From: Aurelia coerulea
Lineage: Eukaryota; Cnidaria; Scyphozoa; Semaeostomeae; Ulmaridae
Length of the DNA stretch: 64,000 nt
Reading direction: 5' to 3'
Assembly: GCA_039566865.1 (NCBI GenBank)
Contig: CM076943.1
Location: forward strand, 21,751,163-21,815,162
Shown here: positions 9,690 to 21,544 of the stretch, one piece after another
Numbering within the stretch: position 1 is the stretch's first letter
Layout: every line of letters begins with the position of its first letter
Program-made: the position numbers and the translations under genes
Notes under the pieces: model-generated
The model's input: the letters and a program-made list of their open reading frames with translations, nothing else
What the model was told of the DNA's origin: nothing
Databases searched by the model: none

Positions 9690-10690
9690 GAATCATTTAC
9701 TGCCCCCTTGCTGAAATTGTCATGCCGGTTAAAGTGAAAAAAATGAAGGTGTTTGACTTTCACTGATAACTGCGAGTGCAAATTGAAATGTTGTCCAAAA
9801 GTGCAGTTTCAGTTTCAGAGGTGGAAGTTATGGAAGATTAGGGGGTCAACTGTCTCCTGCAATTCTTATCAAAAGGTCAAGGAAATTCCAAATAAAAACA
9901 ATGGATTTGTCAGAGATTTTAGAAATTGCCTGTTTTCTCAATGTTTGCCCCCTCCCCACTTGCAAACTGATTTCCTGCCACTTCTCAGCTATTTGGTGTT
10001 CTGCATGAATTTTCAGTTTTTCCAGAGAGATTCATCCAGGTTTGCAGGTTCTCCTACATCCAAATGCCCCCTCCTATTGACTTAGATGTTTGTGCAAAAT
10101 TTCTGTTACTTTTCAACACGTGTGCAAAGGATTCAACTGTGTAACCATAGGGAAGTTAATCATGGTTTTAAACATGTGGTGTTTCAGAAATTGATGTATT
10201 TCAAACATTTTGTCCTTATCAAACGATCTTGCTTTATTTCTATATCACATAGTATGCACTCTAATAGTTTGGACCATGAAAAACAAATATTGTTATACTT
10301 TTGTTATATTTGCTATATTAAGACCAGAATTTGTATGCTTGCAAATCAATGCTTCGTTTTGAGAATCCTTTTTCAAGTTTCCCATTGACTAATTGTGTTT
10401 TTATATAACAGTTATGGTCCCAGTTGCTAACAACTGGTTGTTACTGAGAACTTTGTAAGTGCAGAGAAGGAATTGCTGTCAGGAAGTCATCTGTGTACTT
10501 TAGTAAAATAACGCCTTCATCCATTGCACTTGAAATTTACTGCAACTTTTTTCTTAAAGAAAATACAGTTTGGCTTGTCTGCATGCCAAATGTTTCATTT
10601 CCAGTTATTTCTGATTTTGATAAATGAAGATCTTTTGAGATTCAAGATGTTATCATCTATTCTAAATATATTTGGATCATTATAATGGCA
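9690..10690. other. No gene recognised
   Basis: AT-rich sequence with short unsupported frames on the + strand (9753-10388). None has splice-consistent borders or a familiar domain. Confidence 0.4.
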
Positions 10691-10695
10691 CAGTA

Positions 10696-11010
10696 CAGGG
10701 TGTCCCAAAAAGTACTCTGGTTGAAAATCACCAAATTTGATTATTGTATCAAACCTATCATGAATTTCGTTTTTATCTCTTTTGTCGATGGTCTAAATAT
10801 ATTTGAAGATGATAAAATGTTTATTTCATTACTCGAAAGGTATCAAATAACACACTAAAAACCTCATTCTGAGCTTCACTCTTTTTAAGCAACATCGTTA
10901 ATCTTGATTCTTAGAGCCATTATATCAAAAGCTTTCATTTTTATTCAAGTCTACAATATAGTAGTTTGCCCTTCATTTTGACATTTATGACCAATCTAGA
11001 CTCGTAGACT
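10696..11010 (+). mobile_element. MITE family A, 3'-truncated copy
   Basis: Begins CAGGGTGTCCCAAAAAGTAC after a TA and follows family A (full copy 14755-15278) through ATGATAAAATGTTT and CATTTATGACCAA. The right end is missing and is replaced by the inverted repeat at 11011-11122. Confidence 0.65.
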
Positions 11011-11122
11011 AGGCTCGTATTCAACCATCATGCCATCTCTTGGTTGGCCTTTCTTGTCGCCATTTTCATGGTCCATGAAAATGGCGACAACACGTGCATG
11101 GCATGATGGTTGAATAAGAGTC
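11011..11122. repeat. Short inverted repeat
   Basis: CTCGTATTCAACCATCATGCC at left pairs with GGCATGATGGTTGAATAAGAG at right, and an inner pair (CGCCATTTTCATGG / CCATGAAAATGGCG) is back to back. It is probably a small foldback insertion that interrupts family A. Confidence 0.6.
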
Positions 11123-11732
11123 TTTAAAAGGTTAACATTATCTTTCATTTGCAAGTTTTGATACCTTGCTTATCTTCAAAATTAAGCCGTTTTTCGTGTT
11201 TCAACAAGTTTTGATCAAATTGTCGAGTCATCAACCAGAAAAGCTACAGATTTCTGCTTACCATATTTTGGACCTTCATAAACTTTTGGTTTTCATCGAC
11301 ATTGTATCATCTTCCTAAATCATTCAGGATTTACGATAATCTAATTTTTTTTCAAAACTTGCATTGAATTTTCTTGATTTCTTTAAGAAGGAGAAAAACA
11401 ATATATAGTTTTTGAAACTGATAGAGATACCAAGACTTGCCAGTAAAAGATAATGGCAACGTACCTTTAAGCCAATAAAGATTTGATGCCATTGCTAAAT
11501 TTGAGGAACGCAGAAAAGCATTTCGTAATTAAGCAGTGCATCAGGCGATGTGATTTCTCTTGAGGAGATTTCGAGTTTCAGATTAATTATCAAGAAACGT
11601 TGCGAAATGCTGAAACTGCATTTCTGAAAGTTTGGTGAGTTGAGGCTTGAAAATTGAACACACTCTTAAGTGAAAATTGTTAATTCAAAACACATTTATG
11701 ATCAAGTTGCATCCTTAAGTTACTGATGATTT
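11123..11732. other. No gene recognised
   Basis: AT-rich, with blocks like CATTTTGTAGACCTTCATAAAC (family D/E interior) near 11260-11420. These suggest an old MITE remnant, but the ends are not visible. Confidence 0.35.
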
Positions 11733-11876
11733 AGACTGCGTTCACACGATGCCGCCACATTTTGAAAGCGATGAAAAATGTGACGGTAGCTAAATTTGAG
11801 CAAGCGTTCACACGATACCGTTTTCAAAGAGCTCCGTTATCAAAATCTACCGTTTTCAAAATCTGCCGGCCACTAA
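11733..11876. mobile_element. MITE family K, partial copy
   Basis: Begins AGACTGCGTTCACACGATGC and has CATTTTGAAA, AAAAATGTGACGGTAGC and repeated GTTCACACGATACCGTTTTC. It matches the complete copy at 59088-59319. The right end is lost. Confidence 0.6.
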
Positions 11877-12083
11877 AACCTTGCATGGTATCCAAAGAAG
11901 CGCTCGACATCACTGACTAGCTTGAACTAATGAAAAATATATTTTCGGACAAATGATCTGGCTTCATTTTCTCATTTTCATTTCTCATTTAATCCATATT
12001 TTAAAGTTGGTATTTACAATAGTAACTAAAAACATACTAATTCAAACCAACTATTTACAAATAAATATACTTTATACAAAAAA

Positions 12084-12509
12084 TTATCGGCACATTTTGC
12101 AGGTGCATTTATCGCCAGCCCAGTCTTTGATCCTCTTTTTAAAAGCAGAAAGCGTTGGCTCATTTTTTACACTATCATCAAGGGTGTTCCAGAGGAAACT
12201 CCCTCTAAAGGACAGTGATTCTTGCCCATAGCCCTGTGTCTTTATTTGTGGCAGTTTGCAAAGATTTTGTATCCTTAGATCATAAGCTACATGCTTCTTT
12301 TCATGAAACTCCCATACAAGCGATGGGTTAAGATGATTCATGGACTTGTAGAGTTCTGTCATCAACTTTTGCAAGTTTCTAACATGTATACAAAAGCTGC
12401 CACTTCGAGTGAGCAATATTTCAAAGGGACATTCGTATTCTTTATAGAGGATCCGAAGAGCACGTTTGTGTGTGCGGTCAATCGAAAAACTGAACGGCGT
12501 AAAAGACTT
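12084..12509 (-). pseudogene. C-terminal fragment of a LINE reverse transcriptase (minus strand)
   Basis: A minus-strand frame of about 141 codons is open from just after a stop at 12510-12512 down to the stop at 12084-12086. It shows the C-terminal reverse transcriptase pattern: IDRTHKRALRILYKEYEC, VRNLQKLMTELYKSMNHLNP, LRIQNLCKLPQIKTQGYGQE, SFRGSFLWNTLDDSVKNEPT, LSAFKKRIKDW. This is the region after the polymerase palm in CR1/L2-like or jockey-like LINEs. It has no start and no catalytic motif, so it is a 5'-truncated relic. It differs from the LINE at 5139. Confidence 0.8.
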
Positions 12510-12512
12510 TTA

Positions 12513-14754
12513 GACATTTGACAACATTTCCTTAGCGTCATTATATCCGATCCGACACGGAAACGTGAAAAGGTTTTCTTAAATTAAAAATGTAATGATT
12601 CGGCATGGGCGGAAACTTAACTTTTTAACATGATATAAAAAGTACCTATTTTCAAACAATGTGAAGTTTTGGCAAGCTTCTCAGTTAAGTTCAAATTTTT
12701 ATTTCATTTCTTTGAAGCATTCAAAGTTAACTTTTTAGAACACTAAAAAATAAGCTCATCGTTCCTCTCGCTGTGACGATACCTCGTGATTCCTTCAGCC
12801 TGTAATCACAGAGAGTTGTGGACTCCCCTTACTGTAGGTAGCAAGTTTTCCAGGGCATGGGCTCTCGGCAGTAGGAGGTAGTCCAACCGAGACTTAGCAA
12901 TGAAGCATTTAGCAGGTGCGTCTAGTCTATAATGGTTGGGTGTTGTTGAGATGCAATGAAGGATTCTTTGTCGAATAGATGTTTAGAACGGGATTAGAAC
13001 GTCCTTTTCTGTCTATTTATTTTTGTGCCATAATCTTGGCTGAAGGCTATTCCTTTCTGTTGATTTGCTTGGGACCAGATGGACCAGATCCACCCATTTC
13101 TCATCTTTCCTGGGACTTAGGCTGGCACCATTCCAAGGTTATCTTGAGGAAAAAAGAAACAGATAATTTGTTAGATGCCCTCACTGCTTCCATTAAAGTT
13201 TATTTCCAGGCTACCTACATACCAATTTTTGATTCTGTAAATGCAAACAGTTTCTCGTTTTGTTGGATTGTTTTGAAGTCTTTTCGATAATCCGTTTTGT
13301 TATTCAGCCAAAAGGTATAAAGCTGTATGTTAATATATAACATTGAGATGTGCAAGTTCAAAATCTAGTTCTGACCGACAAGATCTAAACTAGGATATTA
13401 GAGGAGGGGTAGTTCCAGCTCGAAGTTGAAAGAAGGGCAACATGCCCAGAGGGTGCCAAAAGTACAACAGAAAATGAGGGCGCCAAAAAAGTACAACGGA
13501 AAATGAGCGCGCCGAAGGCGCACACAATTTGTTGGAGTCCTTGTTTATAAAATTTTACTGGTATTCAATTGGTTTTTCTACTAATTTACCGTCTTGATTT
13601 GTATGTTTCCCCACATTCTAATAAAAGCATTTAAAACAGAGTGCTTTGAGGTCACGATGAAGGGCGCTGTTGTTGCCATAAGAGGGAACCAAGCCCAGTT
13701 TTAATCCTGAAGGGGGTAGTTGCCCCCACTTCCCCTCTCCTAAATCAGCAACTGTATTGGAGTCGTGGTTAGAAGAGTGTTTAGCTGGATACTTTTGATA
13801 TGTGCCATTTCATTGTGTAGCTAATCAAACAATGGGTGTGTAAACGTTTACTTTAGCCTATTGTTCTAACGCTTGATATTTGGTTCTTTAATGAAGAAAC
13901 CTTGAAAAGTTTCAAGCTTGTTTCCCGGACCAGTTTCAGACAATAGCAGCCTAGGAACGACGTTGGAAAAGTTTGAAAAAGTTTATCAAATATCGTCCAG
14001 TTTTCAATTGGATAATGGAAGTGCGCTAAATAGATTTTGCCATTAGACTGATTACAAGTTCATCTAGTTATTGCTATTGATAGACTGATGGACGCAATAA
14101 CTACGACTCATGGACTTTCACATTGGAAATTGGGACGAAATTGTTTCCCTTGCGTCACGTCCGATGTGGAAACCATGGCAAAACTGTACGAAGAGCCGAG
14201 TGCTCCAGGCAATGGCAGATGGGCCTAACTTGTTGGGTCAATCCTCAGATAGTAAAACGCCTCAAAATTCAAGTTAAGAGGGACGTTAGCAATGAACAAA
14301 AGCCACAAGTATTCACATGAATGTTTCTTCAATCCAAGAATCAACAAACCTTTCAGTTTCAACAAGAATTTCCTCATTTTGAAGGCCACTTATCTCCTGT
14401 CAGCTCATCACAGCTGAATGAACATTTCCAACTACCGAAGGTTTCGAATTAACCTCGTTTCGACGTGAATAGAAAAATCGCTGCCCCCATTGTTTATTTT
14501 CGTCCCACTTTATGATGTGAAAGTCCACAAGTCCCAGTTTGAGCAAAAAGATGCTGTTGTAGTTGATATTGTTGTTGTTGTTGTTGCTATAGCTGGGACT
14601 ATTTGGTGAGTCTATTTTGCAATGATCGTAATGATACGTGCAAAACGATACGTGACGATAAAACTAATTCCATCTTACAACACATGCCAACAATGTAACA
14701 ATGACATTTGACATAAGCATATATATTCCAGCACTGTGCTTCAAAGAAGACGTA
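12513..14754. other. No gene recognised
   Basis: Two short + frames (12979-13290, 14123-14320) lack splice-consistent borders and familiar motifs. Near 13440-13510 a short unit built on GCCAAAAGTACAACAGAAAATGAG is repeated. A (GTT)n microsatellite lies near 14565-14585. Confidence 0.4.
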
Positions 14755-15278
14755 CCGGGTGTCCCATAAAAAAGTACTCCTGTTTGAAAAATCACCAAAA
14801 ATTGATTATCAAACCTTTGATAAAATTTTCTTTTTGACTTGTTTTGTCAAAGACCCAACAATATTCATAGATGATAAAATGTTTGCCTTTGATACAGCAA
14901 GGTAGAGAAATCATACGTTGAAAAACCTTATTTTGAGCTATAGTTTTGAAGCAAAATACTCAATCTTGCGTAAGAGTCAAATTTTTCAGAATGATAGTGC
15001 GCGTTTCTTTCTGTAATTTATGACCAAACTAGAAGCGTTACATGCACAAAGAAATTGATCTGGCAATCATCAATGCTTTTTTGCAGTATGACTCAAAACC
15101 AGGTAGCCCTAAAAAGAGCTAAATTCGCTAATTCTGAAACCAATTACAAGAATAACTATATATTGGATAATAATTTGGTCCTTGATCTACTTGACAAGAA
15201 AAGAAAATCGAAGATCGGCAGTGTAATCGTATTTTGGTGATTTTTCAAACGGGAGTACTTGGGCTGTGGGACACCCGG
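14755..15278 (+). mobile_element. MITE family A, full copy with TA duplication
   Basis: Ends CCGGGTGTCCC / GGGACACCCGG, with TA on each side (14753-14754 and 15279-15280). Just inside, GTTTGAAAAATCACC pairs with GGTGATTTTTCAAAC. It is 524 bp long. The 61-codon frame inside is not a transposase. The TA duplication fits Tc1/mariner-type mobilisation; that is inference. Confidence 0.85.
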
Positions 15279-15530
15279 TAGTTTATCATAGACTTTCATA
15301 AAACTAGACAGGTACCCCTTTAATCCTTTAATTGTATCAGAAGAAAAGATGTAAACGTGTCTGGTTGTGATAGCAGGTATTAAAAAGTCTTAGGTTTCAG
15401 AAACAAACAAGCCACATTCATGCAGAATCTCCTTACAAATTGAAATTCTACACAAACGTGCTCTGGCGGGTGACCTTCAATATGGTCCAATGTGTGATAT
15501 AATCTTGTGGACACATAGTCCGTAAAAAAG

Positions 15531-15797
15531 TTAAAAACCCCCCTCTGACAATTCAAACATTCTAGCTAAAATGTAGACATCCAAATGTTTATTGTAGGCT
15601 ACTACTTGGCCCGGACGTTGTTTAACTATGTTGTTTCCCATGAAACTATGGCTCAGGTCCTCAATGCTATCTTCACCTAACTTTTCATCATATTCAATAC
15701 ATGTAAAAGTTTCTCCTTCAGGCATAAAGAGAACAATTTTGGCACCAACATCGAGTCCTGTGGAACCCCATATAGAATTCCCCGAGGTAGATGTCAC
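15531..15797 (-). other. Unrecognised 88-codon minus ORF, possible terminal exon
   Basis: Balanced composition with acidic clusters (IEYDEKLGEDSIEDLSHS) and Gly/Val stretches, unlike the low-complexity frames around it. On the minus strand the frame is open leftward of a possible acceptor (CACTGCTCCGCAG at about 15799-15811) and ends at 15531. No family recognised, and no partner exon is visible. It could be a last exon, a transposon fragment or chance. Confidence 0.25.
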
Positions 15798-15811
15798 TGC
15801 GGAGCAGTGAG

Positions 15812-17422
15812 CTTATGAAGGGCATGTAATCATCAATGGATAGAAGCCTTCGCTTCGTTGTGTCCTCTGCGTGGTGTTACGCTGGTTGTCCGGCTAGTGG
15901 TGTTTGGATGGTTGTGTTCGCTTGGTTTTGTCCTGTTTGTTGTGTGTGTGTCCGGTTTTTCATTGCTTTCGGTTGCTCGTGTCCGATTGCGTAAATAGTT
16001 GACCGATAATCGATGAGATCGTTCATTAAGTAATATTGCTTAGCGTGTTAAAATCACAGCAAGTGACTTTAGCTTATGCATGAGCTTATGTTTTGATTTG
16101 TTACTCAAATAGACAAAGGTATCCTAATTGAGATCACAAGTAGAAAATACCTGCTAGCTAAGAGCAAATTTTCTACTCCCTGCTCTTTTCTTCATTTTGC
16201 CAGTTTTTGTGATGATTCTGCTGATAAGACAGTGAGGCGATTTGCATCAGTATTGAACATACGCAGGTGGTTTTCGGGATTGCTCTACACTTTCCCTACA
16301 CCTGCCTGTTTCAACGTATTTCGAGGGTCACTCACATGAGGATCGAAATCTCCACGACAAAGCTTTTCGTTTACTTTGCTGACTTACTAGAATAAAGATC
16401 GTTTTCAAATTCGGATAGCTCCTGCTTTGACAGAGACAATGAGTTTCCCATACCTTCGTATCTCCGTGCCAAGACAGCAGTGGAAGCATGTATCCTTGGC
16501 TAGCTACCCAAAGAATATCTGGTGCTAATCATGGCGGTGAATTTTGTCAAACATGCATTTTCTGGCATCGAGAAGGCTAACAGACCTGGAATCTTAGACC
16601 TGAGTAAATCCTATTTTTATTTTAACCCGTACGGCATATAATCTTGCCGTTTTGGCTAGGCTAGTAATTGCACTAATTGCTTTGTGCTTTTATTTGCCTT
16701 ACCTCGTTCAAAAGAAGCTGTTGTGTATAATCTTCTTGTGTCGAAATGGAATCTGCACTGATCTGTTCTCAAGCAGGTTCTTTCGTTAAATGAATGGAGA
16801 TCACTTTCTTCAAGTTCACTACTTTATGCTCTTATTTTCGTGTCTCCAAACCACAAATCATTTATTAAACTCCTTTTCTATCCATAAGAGTGATTTAACT
16901 TTATTGGTGAATTTAATTCGTTGTGGGTAGTTTCTTTTAATTCATCCGTTTATATTCATTTGTGAGAAGAAGCAGAAAAGGATTGATTCATTTACTTTTT
17001 GCTTCAAGACAGGTTCTTTTCAGTGTGTTTTTGAGCGGAATAATCACGTTAATGTGTTTGAATGACATTGTTTTCCATGAAAGTACCTGTGAAATTATAT
17101 ATGCCGTTTGATCTATTCATAAATTTAGGAAAATAGTTTTTGTCTTCGGGTTTTCTATTTTAAGACGGAATTAAGTTTGTATGCTGATGATGGATTTAAT
17201 ACGTAAATCCATTTTGAAGTGTGATCTATATCATTTGGTGTAATGTAAACATCTATCAGGGTGCCCTCCAAAAATGTTTGACGTTATCCTAACTTGCAGA
17301 CGTGAATTAAGCATCAAGTTAACAAGCTTCTAGTGCGTTGTTTTAGTCTTCTTTTTCATGTTACGTCCTCTGTTTCCCGATTGTTGGATGATATGCCTCT
17401 CTCTTCTTCCCAATCTTGAGTC
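15812..17422. other. No gene recognised
   Basis: Contains a GT-rich stretch (15840-15980) and unremarkable AT-rich sequence. An ATG at 16531 opens a short frame of 36 codons without support. Confidence 0.4.
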
Positions 17423-20350
17423 ATCACTACGGCCTGGCCTCACCATAACTCAAACCACTCCTATTCCTGATGTTTCCTATCCAAGATGTTTTAGGTTGTC
17501 CTCTTCCTCTTTTGCCTACTAATTTTGCTCCAACGAGGATTCCTACAAGGTCTCCTCGTCTTACTTACTACGGCCTGGCCTCACCATAACTCAAACCACT
17601 CCTATTCCTGATGTTTCCTATCCAAGATGTTTTAGGTTGTCCTCTTCCTCTTTTGCCTACTAATTTTGCTCCAACGAGTCTTCCTTCAAGGTCTCCTCGT
17701 CTTACTTACTACGGCCTGGCCTCACCATAGCTCAAACCACTCACCGTTCCTGATGTTTCCTGTCCAAGATGTTTTAGGTTGTCCTCTTCCTCTTTTGCCT
17801 ACTAATTTGCTCCAACGAGGATTCCTACAAGGTCTCCTCGTCTTACTTACTACGGCCTGGCCTCACCATAACTCAAACCACTCACCGTTCCTGATGTTTC
17901 CTGTCCAAGATGTTTTAGGTTGTCCTCTTCCTCTTTTGCCTACTAATTTGCTCCAACGAGGATTCCTACAAGGTCTCCTCGTCTTACTTACTACGGCCTG
18001 GCCTCACCATAACTCAAACCACTCACCGTTCCTGATGTTTCCTGTCCAAGATGTTTTAGGTTGTCCTCTTCCTCTTTTGCCTACTAATTTGCTCCAACGA
18101 GGATTCCTACAAGGTCTCCTCGTCTTACTTACTACGGCCTGGCCTCACCATAACTCAAACCACTCACCGTTCCTGATGTTTCCTGTCCAAGATGTTTTAG
18201 GTTGTCCTCTTCCTCTTTTGCCTACTAATTTGCTCCAACGAGGATTCCTACAAGGTCTCCTCGTCTTACTTACTACGGCCTGGCCTCACCATAGCTCAAA
18301 CCACTCACCGTTCCTGATGTTTCCTGTCCAAGATGTTTTAGGTTGTCCTCTTCCTCTTTTGCCTACTAATTTGCTCCAACGAGGATTCCTACAAGGTCTC
18401 CTCGTCTTACTTACTACGGCCTGGCCTCACCATAACTCAAACCACTCACCGTTCCTGATGTTTCCTGTCCAAGATGTTTTAGGTTGTCCTCTTCCTCTTT
18501 TGCCTACTAATTTGCTCCAACGAGGATTCCTACAAGGTCTCCTCGTCTTACTTACTACGGCCTGGCCTCACCATAGCTCAAACCACTCACCGTTCCTGAT
18601 GTTTCCTGTCCAAGATGTTTTAGGTTGTCCTCTTCCTCTTTTGCCTACTAATTTGCTCCAACGAGGATTCCTACAAGGTCTCCTCGTCTTACTTACTACG
18701 GCCTGGCCTCACCATAGCTCAAACCACTCACCGTTCCTGATGTTTCCTGTCCAAGATGTTTTAGGTTGTCCTCTTCCTCTTTTGCCTACTAATTTGCTCC
18801 AACGAGGATTCCTACAAGGTCTCCTCGTCTTACTTACTACGGCCTGGCCTCACCATAGCTCAAACCACTCACCGTTCCTGATGTTTCCTGTCCAAGATGT
18901 TTTAGGTTGTCCTCTTCCTCTTTTGCCTACTAATTTGCTCCAACGAGGATTCCTACAAGGTCTCCTCGTCTTACTTACTACGGCCTGGCCTCACCATAAC
19001 TCAAACCACTCACCGTTCCTGATGTTTCCTGTCCAAGATGTTTTAGGTTGTCCTCTTCCTCTTTTGCCTACTAATTTGCTCCAACGAGGATTCCTACAAG
19101 GTCTCCTCGTCTTACTTACTACGGCCTGGCCTCACCATAACTCAAACCACTCACCGTTCCTGATGTTTCCTGTCCAAGATGTTTTAGGTTGTCCTCTTCC
19201 TCTTTTGCCTACTAATTTGCTCCAACGAGGATTCCTACAAGGTCTCCTCGTCTTACTTACTACGGCCTGGCCTCACCATAACTCAAACCACTCACCGTTC
19301 CTGATGTTTCCTGTCCAAGATGTTTTAGGTTGTCCTCTTCCTCTTTTGCCTACTAATTTGCTCCAACGAGGATTCCTACAAGGTCTCCTCGTCTTACTTA
19401 CTACGGCCTGGCCTCACCATAGCTCAAACCACTCACCGTTCCTGATGTTTCCTGTCCAAGATGTTTTAGGTTGTCCTCTTCCTCTTTTGCCTACTAATTT
19501 GCTCCAACGAGGATTCCTACAAGGTCTCCTCGTCTTACTTACTACGGCCTGGCCTCACCATAGCTCAAACCACTCACCGTTCCTGATGTTTCCTGTCCAA
19601 GATGTTTTAGGTTGTCCTCTTCCTCTTTTGCCTACTAATTTGCTCCAACGAGGATTCCTACAAGGTCTCCTCGTCTTACTTACTACGGCCTGGCCTCACC
19701 ATAGCTCAAACCACTCACCGTTCCTGATGTTTCCTGTCCAAGATGTTTTAGGTTGTCCTCTTCCTCTTTTGCCTACTAATTTGCTCCAACGAGGATTCCT
19801 ACAAGGTCTCCTCGTCTTACTTACTACGGCCTGGCCTCACCATAACTCAAACCACTCACCGTTCCTGATGTTTCCTGTCCAAGATGTTTTAGGTTGTCCT
19901 CTTCCTCTTTTGCCTACTAATTTGCTCCAACGAGGATTCCTACAAGGTCTCCTCGTCTTACTTACTACGGCCTGGCCTCACCATAACTCAAACCACTCAC
20001 CGTTCCTGATGTTTCCTGTCCAAGATGTTTTAGGTTGTCCTCTTCCTCTTTTGCCTACTAATTTGCTCCAACGAGGATTCCTACAAGGTCTCCTCGTCTT
20101 ACTTACTACGGCCTGGCCTCACCATAGCTCAAACCACTCACCGTTCCTGATGTTTCCTATCCAAGATGTTTTAGGTTGTCCTCTTCCTCTTTTGCCTACT
20201 AATTTTGCTCCAACGAGTCTTCCTTCAAGGTCTCCTCGTCTTACTTACTACGGCCTGGCCTCACCATAGCTCAAACCACTCACCGTCCTCTTCCTCTTTT
20301 GCCAACTAATTTTGCTCCAACGAGTATTCCTTCAAGGTCTCCTCGCCTGA
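17423..20350. repeat. 141-bp minisatellite, about 20 units
   Basis: Units of 141 bp (GGCCTGGCCTCACCATA at 17431, 17572 and so on to 20252) are almost identical. The main variation is A or G in CATAACTC / CATAGCTC. The first two units and the last ones are variants: CTATTCC for CACCGTTCC, CCTATCC for CCTGTCC, and TTTT for TTT in AATTTTGCTCC. So the array is homogeneous inside and diverged at its edges. Because 141 is divisible by three, one + frame stays open for 867 codons (17666-20269); I treat that as a by-product. Confidence 0.97.
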
Positions 20351-21375
20351 CTTAAATGGCCGAAGTGCTGTAGTTTCTGTTAAAGGCTAGCTTAGATAAG
20401 ACAAGTTCTTTCCATACTGGATGAGTAAAAATAAAATTGCACTTTTGTTGAAAAATCACCTTTTTTATTTTATCATCTTAAGATTTTCTTGTTATGCATT
20501 TGTGCCACGGACCAAGTATTTGTTCTTTGTTCCCACAAATCCAAAGCCATTGCAAGAAGATTGAAGTCTGTTTCAAATTAGATGTCACGTGAAAATGCTC
20601 GCGAATAATATTAATGTAAGAGGTTTGCATGAATGATTTTGCGTTGTTGCAAATCTCATGTGACATCTGATCTAGGACACACTTTACTTGGTCCTTTCAA
20701 CAATTCTTCATGATCTGCAGTGTGATCAATCTGTGATGATTTTCCAGGGGTGCAAGTTTTCACTTTTTTCCAAAACACACAAAAAGAGGAAGATGACATA
20801 TGTCTTCTATTAAGACTCGTAATTATCTCTCCTGACTATGCTATGGTCTTATAAACCATGTTTTACACGGAAAACAGCTACAATTTTTTTTCTCACGTTT
20901 TTCGTTGTTCCAGCACCTCTGAGGGGACCATTATGGAATTAAGGTCATCTTGACCTTTTAATGCTATCCCTGCCACTGTAATTAAGGGTGTTTTTCCTTT
21001 ACGCTTTTAACCTATTATATTGTATTGTATCCATTTTTATATTAGATAAACTTGTAAATATTTTTAAGTGGCAAATAATACTTACATACATACATACATT
21101 CACTTCACTTCACTCTAAACCATTTCAATGAATAACAAGGTGTGAAACATGTAGAAGTATCAAAGTACAAAGTGTGTCCAAGAAACATGTTCTGCATTTA
21201 GCTAAGTATGGGAAATATTCGTCATAACAATCATTCCTCAATGCTGTTACGTTGTAGTCGGAAGATGGTTACTTAAACTGTGGAAAGAGGGTTACAGATT
21301 TATTGGTTTTTGCGTGAAGAAATCCAGAGGCCTTTCTTATGAACATGAAAATGAGCTTTTCACCTGGAGTAGAAA
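20351..21375. other. AT-rich flank upstream of the flippase gene
   Basis: No coding frame recognised. Near 20940-21115 there is a block ending in (ACAT)n that resembles a LINE 3' end. The flippase promoter probably lies here or further left, but no motif can be assigned. Confidence 0.35.
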
Positions 21376-21519
21376 ATGATCCGCATTGTCGTCGGTACAA
21401 TGTTTCTCGCAATTATTTTACCAACTATCTCAGACTTAGCTTTGGGTATTGCCGATAGACCTTTACTTCTCGTAAATAGCACGAAATACAGCGTTTGCTC
21501 TGGCTTCAGACGTGACGAA

Positions 21520-21544
21520 ATGGAGCCTCTGAAATCTTATTTTG
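21520..21544 (+). CDS. ATP8A: Flippase exon 1 (probable first coding exon)
   Basis: ATGG at 21520 has G at -3 and G at +4. The exon encodes MEPLKSYF and ends TTTTG with a perfect donor GTAAGT. Its phase (one base left over) fits the next exon exactly, giving Glu at the junction. An in-frame ATG at 21376 would add 48 residues with a signal-peptide-like start (MIRIVVGTMFLAIILPTI), which is unusual for a flippase with a cytosolic N-terminus. I therefore prefer 21520. Homology cannot confirm this exon because N-termini vary. Confidence 0.5.

Noticed and set aside
9183..9781. Four overlapping ORFs on both strands
   Set aside because: Their repeats (FRDFGIRNG and similar) are the tandem units of the GC-ended element.
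16531..16641. ATG with a short frame (MAVNFVKHAFSGIEKANRPG) as an alternative flippase first exon
   Set aside because: A GTAAAT donor would fit the phase, but it is weaker than the GTAAGT at 21545 and lies more than 10 kb from exon 2. It cannot be excluded without transcripts.
17666..20269. 867-codon + ORF as a protein gene
   Set aside because: It exists only because the 141-bp unit is divisible by three and lacks stops in one frame. Edge units with an extra T break the frame. No splice or start signal and no familiar domain.
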